This document shows, piece after piece, positions 56,981-64,000 of a stretch of DNA of 64,000 nt. Each line of letters starts with the position of its first letter. Within the stretch, counting starts at the first letter, position 1. The position numbers were made by a program, and so were the translations under genes. The notes under the pieces are model-generated. The model was not told the DNA's origin, searched no databases, and saw only the letters and a list, made by a program, of their open reading frames with translations. Origin of the DNA: Schistocerca nitens (lineage: Eukaryota > Arthropoda > Insecta > Orthoptera > Acrididae); contig NC_064622.1 in assembly GCF_023898315.1 (NCBI RefSeq), positions 358,341,234-358,405,233 of the forward strand, given 5' to 3'.

Positions 56981-57899
56981 TTTTGTTAGTAGGTATCAAC
57001 TACTGGGCATTAACACATCGTCATAATCTGTTGAGGTGAATCGCTCCTATTAAACTGAAGAATTGTATGGGCATATACGTACTGGAAAATATATTGGATT
57101 GTGACAAAAAAAAAGACACACTAAAGCATATTTGGTACATGGCGTAAACTGTTATGCATTGCTCCGTCTGAAGAATATGCTCGTGGAATTCATCATACTC
57201 TCGTTTAGTTACGTGTTTCCAGCATTCACCAATTATTTACTTAGACAGCGATCAGGGACGTTGCAGATCAGGTGCCGACCCTACAAACTGCCTCCAGCAG
57301 ATCCTGTCCTGTGCAATTTCCAACCAGTTTCCTTTGAACCTTAGTTGTTGCAGGTTTTTCCATAGTCCATGCTCCCAGCTCGTTCGTGGTCTTCCCGAGT
57401 AGTGCTTTACCTCTGGCCTCCCTTCCAACACTGCTTTTCTTTTGGCCTAACATCCTCTGTCATTGCAGTCGCTTGACTTTTGCTTTTTGTGCAATATTAG
57501 GCTTTTTCGTCCTAGCATATATTTCTTAATTTTTCGATCTTCTCCACCCTACTTCTCATGCTCTTTCTCTCAAACACCATCAGTTTTTTTTATCACTCTC
57601 AGTGGTACCTACGCGGCGTTTCTATGCCACACAGCAAAAGTAGGGTACTTATTGTACTTCACAATAATTATCTGTTATTCCACTCCCGAACAGCGGGCGG
57701 AAAAAATGAACACCTGTATCTTTCCGTGTGAGCTCTGATTTCCCTTATTTTATTATGATGATCGTTTCTTCCATCTATGTTCCCGTCAACAAAATATTTT
57801 TGCATTTAGAGGAGGAAGTTGGTGATTGAAATTTCGTGAGAAGATCCCGCCACAACAAGAAAGACCTTTGTTTTAACGATGTCCACCCCAAATCCTGTA
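56981..57899 (+). other. Mostly unassigned stretch
   Basis: Pyrimidine-rich on plus between 57400 and 57600. It may be further LINE sequence on minus, but no diagnostic motif was found. Confidence 0.3.
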
Positions 57900-58560
57900 T
57901 CATGTCCGTGACACTCTCTCCCCTATTTCTCGATAATAAAAGACATGCTGCTCTTCTTTGAACTTTCTAGATGGACTCCGTTGCTCCTATCTGGTAATGG
58001 TCCCACACCGCGCAGCAGTACTCCAAAAGACGACGCACAAGCGTACTGTAGGCACTCTCTTTAGTATATCTGTTGCATCTTCTAAGTGTTCTGCCGACAA
58101 GAAAAAAGGTCTTTGGTGCACCTTCCCCAGTACATTTCCTATGTGTTCTTTCCGATTTAAGTTGTTCGTAGTTGTAATTCCTAGGTATTTAGTTGAATTT
58201 ATGGCATTCAGATTGGACTGATTTATGGTGTAACCGAAGTTTAACGTAATCTTTTAGCACTGATGTGGATGACCTCACACTTTTCATTATTTAAGGTCAA
58301 CTGCCGGTTTTCTCGCCATACAGATATTTTTTTCTAAATCGCTTTGCAAATTTGTTTTCATCTTCCGATGACTTTACTAGACGGCAGCCCCCCCCCTCCC
58401 CCCACCGCCACAACCCCCCCTCCCCTCCGGCACAGCAGCATTATATAGATGAGGAACAGTAGAGGGCCTATAATACTACCTCGAGGAACGCTAGAAATCA
58501 CTTCTGTTTCACTCGATGTCTTTCCCTCAATTACTCCGAACTGTGACCTCCTCTGATTTT
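57900..58560 (-). mobile_element. Jockey/CR1-like LINE RT fragment
   Basis: Minus-strand pieces, in order, give VPRGSIIGPLLFLIYI (near 58480), then the region of the lost FADD box disrupted by a C-rich run (58386-58430), then LTLNNEKCEVI, KEHIGNVLGKVHQR, and RRLLEYCCAVWDHYQIGATE with VQRRAA. This order and spacing mirror the LINE at 9573-10655 (ILEYCRSVWDPYQVGLRE). Frameshifts make it dead. Confidence 0.75.
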
Positions 58561-58639
58561 ATTTTCGTTGGGATTATTTTTGATTTCGTAACTGGATTTA
58601 GACTGTTAACATAGACTTGATGCATTAACAATTCGTTGA

Positions 58640-59150
58640 TTGATTTCTAGCTGGACATTATTTCTCCGGCTGAATGTGGTTCCAAATATTAAAAGTTCTC
58701 ATCTACCTTCAACTTCATCTCTCTCACTTGTAAGTCCCCAGGCACTCCCTCTACTAAATTCCATCACTTCTCTCTTTTCTGCGTTTATTTTCATCACTCT
58801 ACTCTGATATAGCTGTCGTATCATCCGCATACGCTAGTATTTGCAAATTTCCATTCAGATTTATGCCCTTTCCTACGCTTTTCATCTCGCGTACATCTTT
58901 TTCAACGACAAAGTTAAATAAAGTGGGTGACACCGCGTCACCTTGGCGTAGCGCACTCTATATCCACTTCCTTTGACATTCCTCCTTAACATCTTACTGT
59001 AGCTTTCGTATCTGTTGCCTACGCTTTTGGCAGGTTGATTAATTGCTCAGGTACCCCAAACTCCCCAAGGCTCACTCTGTGGATATTATGGTATGCCTTT
59101 GAAAAATCTACGAAATCAGCAAGCATTGGTTTGTTAAGTTCCCAATAATT
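58640..59150 (-). mobile_element. LINE RT fragment (RTE/Jockey-like, second type)
   Basis: The minus strand reads FVDFSKAYHNIHR (like DFEKAFD-VPR) near 59090, then SLGEFGVPEQLINL, and LAYADDTTAISE, the catalytic YADD box, near 58830, before a run of stops. It is probably the same LINE class as 48905-49568, which covers a more C-terminal part. Confidence 0.7.
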
Positions 59151-60418
59151 TTCCCATCTCGTAGTAAGTATATCTGCAATTGCAGATTTTCCAATGCATA
59201 TGGAGCATCTTGTTGTTCAATTCTTTTTTTTTTTTTCTTTGGGTGGCACAGTATGCGACATGTTTGACATATGGTCAGTTGTATCCATTCTTGCATCAGT
59301 GATTATATGATTATATTTTGAGACGAAATAATTGTGATTTTAACTTCAGGAGATTGTGTGATTTATTCACATTCCCTTGACGATGATAAATTAATGCCTG
59401 AGGGCCCTATTACCTTTGTTTCATTGTGTGCAAGTTGAAACCTACATTTAACTGTAGATTATCGCTTTATATGCTCTCCATCTTCAGTAGGGATACTAGT
59501 GAAAGTGGGCCACAATTGCAACCAGTATACACATTTTAAGAACTGCGATCATAAGAACGCTTTTGCTGTTTTTTGCATGCCTTGCAGTTCGGAAGGTAAG
59601 TGACAGCGTGGAATTCCGAGTGCCGACCGCTTATCGTATCATGTTCGACGTCGTTGTTTCGTATACATATGTTTCAAGTTTCTAGGCAGAAAAGTGTTAG
59701 GGTATCAGACAGCCACATATACTCATTGAATGTAACTCGCCTGTAAGGTGGTTTATCAACACGTTTTCGAAATCCTGCAAGTAATGGTCATGGCTATAAA
59801 GTTCTCTTAAACACTCACCCGTGCCATCTACTCTTTCCGTTGCGCGAAGGAAGTAGTTACTATTCTTAAACATGTTCTTGTTGTTTTTAATAATGTTAGT
59901 CAGATTGCCTTATAAAATATTTCTTTGGTGTATACATTATGTAATATGGGCATTTCACTCAGGTATGTTTCTGAACACATACTTTTAAGATGAAAGGTAG
60001 ATCACTTTGAATGTCCACTGCCATCCCGCACCCCGACTCCTTTGTTCTGAATCAGCAGGAACTAGAACACTTTGGGTTGTTAGTGTTTCATGTCTGATCA
60101 CCACCAATCTTACTGATCAAACATTGGTGCAGCAACATCATAGTAATTATTGGTGAATGATGTCTTTTATGCGCCTGATAAATAATTGTAGAAATATGTA
60201 TCATTAATCCATGGCGATTCATTAAAGGCGTGCAATAATTAAACAAGTTATGGCAACGTGCAGTTTTCTGGTCTAAGGAAAATCACCAGTGCACGCAAAA
60301 AAAAAAAGAAAGAAACTACACGGCATGAAGGAACCGTCCTAATAATAGGACGGAAATAGGCAGATGTGACGTGCGTGCGTAGACAAACAGTTTGTTACAA
60401 TTACAGAAACAATGGATG
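59151..60418 (+). other. Nothing recognised
   Basis: AT-rich with poly-T and poly-A runs (59223-59237, 60297-60308). No motif was seen. Confidence 0.35.
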
Positions 60419-60682
60419 ATTTGAAACTTCCTGGCAGATTAAAACTGTGTGCCCGACCGAGACTCGAACTCGGGACCTTTGCCTTTCGCGGGCAAGTGCT
60501 CTACCAACTGAGCTACCGAAGCACGACTCACGCCCGGTACTCACAGCTTTACTTCTGCCAGTATCTCGTCTCCTACCTTCCAAACTTTACAGAAGCTCTC
60601 CTGCGAAACTTGCAGAACTAGCACTCCTCAAAGAAAGGATATTGCGGAGACATGGCTTAGCCACAGCCTGACGGATGTTTCC
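60419..60682 (-). repeat. tRNA-derived SINE, foldback unit 1
   Basis: The complement of 60449-60523 is a tRNA-like head (A-box TAGCTCAGTTGGTAGAGC, B-box GAGTTCGAGTCTCGGTC). The body outside the head (CCGGTACTCACAGCTTTACT onward) is repeated inverted at 60826-60900. It is complete with the 3' extension. Confidence 0.85.
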
Positions 60683-60825
60683 AGAATGAGATTTTCACTC
60701 TGCAGCGGAGTGTGCGCTGATATGAAACTTCCTGGCAGATTAAAACTGTGTGCCCGACCGAGACTCGAACTCGGGACCTTTGCCTTTCGCGGGCAAGTGC
60801 TCTACCAACTGAGCTATCGAAGCAA
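60683..60825 (-). repeat. tRNA-derived SINE, foldback unit 2
   Basis: It begins CAGAATGAGATTTTCACTCT and repeats the same tRNA-like head (complement of 60750-60824). It joins directly onto inverted unit 3 at CGAAGCAAGTTTCGCAGG. Confidence 0.85.
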
Positions 60826-61051
60826 GTTTCGCAGGAGAGCTTCTGTAAAGTTTGGAAGGTAGGAGACGAGATACTGGCAGAAGTAAAGCTGTGAGTACCG
60901 GCCGTGAGTCGTGCTTCGGTGGCTCAGTTGGTAGAGCACTTGCCCGCGAAAGGCAAAGGTCTCGAGTTCGAGTCTCGGTCGGGCACACAGTTTTAATCTG
61001 CCAGGAAGTTTCATATCAGCGCACACTCCGCTGCAGAGTGAAAATCTCGTT
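60826..61051 (+). repeat. tRNA-derived SINE, foldback unit 3 (inverted)
   Basis: This is the reverse complement of unit 1 and of the start of unit 2. GTTTCGCAGGAGAGCTTCTG through GTGAGTACCGG matches 60535-60615 inverted. The tRNA-like head follows at 60911-60987 (GGCTCAGTTGGTAGAGCACT, GAGTTCGAGTCTCGGTCGGG), and the unit ends CACTCCGCTGCAGAGTGAAA. All three heads could be mis-called as tRNA genes. The anticodon loop has G where U33 is required and the acceptor stem does not pair, so they are not real tRNAs. Confidence 0.85.
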
Positions 61052-61075
61052 GTGGAATGGATGATTTAATTAAGA

Positions 61076-61625
61076 GAAAGAGCTTCACAAATTGAACTGG
61101 CCAGTAATGAGTTCGTGCACCTCTGGCCACTATGAAAGCAGTTATTTGGCTACACACTGATTGATAGAGTTGTTGGATGTCCTCCTGAGGGATATCGTGC
61201 CATATTCTGTCCAACTGGCGCATTGACTCGTCAAAATCCTGAGCTCTTTGGAGAGCCCAGCCCATAATGTTCCAAACTTCCTCAACTGGGGAAAGATCCG
61301 GGGAAAGATCGTTTCTAACCGAGGTAGGGTTTTTCAGCAGGAAGACAAGCAGCAGAAACTCTAGAAGTGTGCGGGTGGGGATTGTCTTGCTGAAATGTAA
61401 GATCAAGATGCCATTCCTTGAAGGACAACAAAACGGGGCGCAGAATATCGTCGACGTAGCGCCGTGCTGAAGGGTGCCGCGAATGACATGCTCTGAAATG
61501 AAACGGCATCCCAGACCATAACGCATTGTTTCCGGACGATATGACTGATGACAATCGAGTTAGTATGCCACTGCTGTTCAGGGCGCCTCCAGACACGTCT
61601 TCGCTGGTCATTGAGACCTGAAATC
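61076..61625 (-). pseudogene. Tc1-like transposase remnant, minus half of a head-to-head pair
   Basis: Minus-strand frames give VWRRPEQQWHTNSIVI, then CVMVWDAVSF, then LTFQQDNPHPHTSRVSAACL (second catalytic Asp), and after frame changes SPDLSPVEEVWNIMGWALQR (Glu region) and QEDIQQLYQSVCSQITAFIV. Everything before the block VWRR is missing at 61625, where the plus-strand copy begins. Confidence 0.8.
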
Positions 61626-62115
61626 TCATTGGCTACAGTAGAATTGTCTTTAGTGATGAGTCCTGCTTGGAACTGAGCCCCAGTGTCCAATGAAGAAGTG
61701 TTTGGAGACGCACCGGGCAGCAGTGGGATAGTAACCTGACTATCACGCCCCATAAGGCCTGACAACCAGCAGTGATGGTCTGGGGTGCCATTTCGTTTTA
61801 TAACAGGCTCCCTTCGGTTGTTATCAGTGGCACCCTTGTAGCACAATGGTACGTCGTTCTGTTACCCTTCAATGCAAGCCATCCTGGGCTTACGTCTAAG
61901 CAAGATAATGTTCGCCCGCATACGTCGAGAGTTTGTACTGCTTGCCTTCATGCTCATCAAACCCTACCTTGGTCAGAAAGGTCGCCGGATCTTTCCCCAA
62001 TTGAGAAAGTTTGGAGCGTTATGGACGAGCCTCTCCAAACAGTTCAGGATCTTGACGACCTTAGGCCCTAATTGGACAGAATCAGGAGGGCGTCCACCAA
62101 CTCTGTTAATCAATA
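61626..62115 (+). pseudogene. Tc1-like transposase remnant, plus half of a head-to-head pair
   Basis: Plus-strand frames give YSRIVFSDESCLELSPSVQ (first catalytic Asp), VWRRTGQQW, AVMVWGAISFYNRLPSVVIS, then LTSKQDNVRPHTSRVCTACL (second Asp) and SERSPDLSPIEKVWSVMDEP (Glu), with 32 residues between Asp and Glu. Same family as the minus-strand neighbour. Several stops make it inactive. Confidence 0.8.
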
Positions 62116-63129
62116 CGTGATCATTTGCTTTTTTTTCAGAATGTGTGATATAGATCGGTGTATCATCGTGATACCTGTTCCTACATTATTTTAAAGCGTA
62201 CGTGAATGGCAGTTCCTATTTTTACCGGTTGAAAACGCGCTTAACTCCTGAAAACAGCTGCGGGAGTTCCTCGATGAACTATTTTGAGGCTACTGGACTG
62301 GGTATGATTCAAGAATATTTCCAGATCCACAGAAATGGCCACTACGGAGTCCAGACTCATATACGCCAAACAGCTCATTACGGAGAATAATCTCTGTGGT
62401 TCAACGTTGGTACGAGACCCATGAAGAATTGCGCAAAAGTTTGAGGAGGCCTTGGTTGCATAACTCCTGAGATGATACAAAAGACGCCAAAGATGTCACA
62501 GAGACACAGAACGACTTAATACATAGTTTTTTTTATGTCAGTCGCTCCAATATGCAATGTAATGTTGCAATGCAGGTGTACAGGTACGTCTTAGATACAC
62601 TGTATTGTAGCACAGTAATCATGTTTAGCTTTCAGGTGTGAGTTAGTCTCATTGTCCATAATAATTATATTGAACACAATAGCTCTTCGAATTTACGGCT
62701 ACCAATCTCAATTCACGCAAATGTCCCTTTCTGTACGCAGTAACATTATAGATGGCTACAGTCATGCCAGCTAAGTCTATATTTTTATCCACTCTGAAAC
62801 AAATTATACTAGAGCTTCCCTTAGGAAATATTCAAGACCATTAATTTTGGTAGACTTTTGTGGTAGAATGGGACCGACGCTTAACTACAATAAGGAGATT
62901 CAAAACAGATTCAGGTTGGAGTAGCTACGCAGATATAATAAGGAGCAGAGACTTTCTAGTGTGGAGAGCAGCGCCAGACCAGTCTTCGGATTGATGACGA
63001 CAGCATCAGCAACAATAATAATATGTGCCGAACAGGTGTGGAATCTCAAGTTGATATTGCAACACCGAAGTTCAAACCGCACAGTTGTAACTTTCGTAGG
63101 CTTCAAAAAGCTTACAACCCGATCATCCC
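62116..63129 (+). other. Nothing recognised
   Basis: No motif or repeat signature was seen. Confidence 0.35.
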
Positions 63130-63400
63130 GTTTAATTCACTCCATGGATACGGCGTGGATAACAAAACAAATAGGATGATGGTCTGTCCCTGCTCCTGTT
63201 AAACCCAAAAGTCGATAAGGTCATCAGACCTTAGAAGAAATAAATACTAGAAATAAGTATGGATACAAAAGATGAACGAATCAACACTAAGTGCTCTGCT
63301 TTTGCTGACGACATATCAGTAACTATCCGGACTCTTGAGAAAACAGCCACGCCATCGAAAAACGTCATGAGAGTACCTTAAAGACCGGATCTCTTTACGA
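63130..63400 (+). pseudogene. Possible LINE RT remnant
   Basis: The plus strand reads DDGLSLLLLNPKVDKVIRP, then after stops INTKCSAFADDISVTIRTLE. This corresponds in order to the QGD-LSPLLFNL and catalytic FADD boxes of non-LTR reverse transcriptases. It is short and broken. Confidence 0.5.
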
Positions 63401-63465
63401 AAAAACACAATACGTAAACCCCATGAGCCCAAACCTGGCATCACTTGCAGACATGTATTGTAAGT

Positions 63466-64000
63466 AGGCTGTTTAGGTGTTTATGTTGGTAACGCCACGT
63501 AGCGCTCTGTATGAAAATCACTGACTGTGCTGTGTGCAGTCTGTGGCTGGTTGGCATTGTTGGAATATTCGCAATTGTAGCGTTGGGCATTTACATGTGA
63601 ACAGCGCATAGCGTTGTGCAGTTGGAGGTGAGTCGCCAGCAGTGGTGGATGTGGGGGCATAGATGCCAGAGTATTGAGAGCTGACGATATGGATGTGTGT
63701 CCGTCACAAAGAGGAAATTTGTAAGACTGGATATCATGAACGATGCCAGAGTATTGAGAGCTGACGATATGGATGTGTGTCCGTCACAAAGAGGAAATTT
63801 GTAAGACTGGATATCCTGAACTGATATACATATGATGACTTTTGAACATTATTAAGGTAAATATATTGTTTGTTCTCTATCAAAATCTTTCATTTGCTAA
63901 CTATGCCTATCAGTAAGTAGTTAGAATCTTTTATTTAGCTCGCAGTATTGGCACTCGCTGTATTGCAGTAGCTCGAGTAACGCAGATTTTTGTGAGGTAA
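63466..64000 (+). repeat. Dispersed repeat running off the window edge, with internal 80-bp duplication
   Basis: From GTAAGTAGGCTGTTTAGGTG to the end of the window the sequence has the look of a single repeat unit (CACGTAGCGCTCTGTATGAA, GGAGGTGAGTCGCCAGCAGT, TTGTTCTCTATCAAAATCTT). I associate it from memory with abundant Schistocerca repeats, possibly an LTR. No coding content was seen. Confidence 0.5.
63662..63821 (+). repeat. Tandem duplication of 80 bp
   Basis: Bases 63662-63741 and 63742-63821 are identical apart from one position near the end (ATATCATGAAC against ATATCCTGAAC). Such identity marks a recent duplication or an assembly artefact. Confidence 0.95.

Noticed and set aside
56199-56989. 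Plus-strand open frames of 143 and 158 residues
   Set aside because: They are antisense shadows of the intact Tc1 transposase.
60449-60987. Three tRNA-like sequences with good A and B boxes
   Set aside because: They lie inside SINE units, lack U33 and a paired acceptor stem, and repeat with the same SINE flanks. They are SINE heads, not tRNA genes.
63466-64000. A complete LTR retrotransposon at the right edge
   Set aside because: Only one copy of the repeat is visible, with no gag/pol or second LTR in the window, so only a dispersed repeat is called.
1-64000. CRISPR arrays, prokaryotic operons, ribosome binding sites or bacterial defence systems
   Set aside because: No regularly spaced repeats, no tightly packed genes and clear eukaryotic splicing and SINEs; the sequence is an animal nuclear genome.

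Overview
This is a window of a large, repeat-choked arthropod nuclear genome, most likely a grasshopper or locust (Schistocerca-like). Three things point there: one host gene whose coding exons lie 9.4 and 21.2 kb apart, very many Tc1/mariner elements, and tRNA-headed SINEs of a kind I associate from memory with Schistocerca. I could not run a search. There is no prokaryotic operon structure, and apart from one gene nearly every recognisable protein is transposon-derived.

Host gene (+ strand): three exons at 21184-21373, 30747-30994 and 52204-52406 form the 3' part of a methuselah-like (secretin-class) GPCR. They encode TM5 plus the third intracellular loop, then TM6-TM7, then a cytoplasmic tail with a stop codon. 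The splice phases agree at both junctions and give 212 codons plus a stop. The N-terminal ectodomain and TM1-4 must lie to the left of the window, because no matching exon was found in bases 1-21183.

Layout. 1-21 kb (upstream intron): a LINE remnant at the left edge, three mariner elements with paired TIRs (2553-3816, 6406-7706, 19753-21041), Tc1-like elements (5137-6336, 12158-13753), a LINE nested in a SINE (9516-10761), a SINE pair, a foldback and a 0.3-kb tandem repeat. 21-31 kb (intron between the first two visible exons): SINEs, a 3.5-kb inverted repeat (24.1-27.6 kb) carrying mariner remnants, and diverged tandem repeats. 31-52 kb (intron before the last exon): a short mariner derivative, a Jockey-like LINE, a piggyBac-like gene split by a Tc1 copy, a deletion derivative of a DDE_3-type element whose empty site is also present in the window, nested SINEs, a 5S-rRNA-derived sequence and more Tc1/mariner copies. 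52-64 kb (downstream of the stop): a 3' UTR, an intact Tc1-family element with a full-length 340-residue transposase (55557-56978), LINE fragments, a SINE foldback with three tRNA-like heads, a head-to-head Tc1 pair, and an abundant-looking repeat running off the right edge.

The window contains one host gene plus layered transposon history. Target-site duplications and one preserved empty site let much of the insertion order be read directly: SINEs landed in Tc1, Tc1 in piggyBac, a SINE in a SINE, and a LINE in a SINE. All translations and alignments were made by eye, and long-element boundaries without a stated TA or TSD are approximate.
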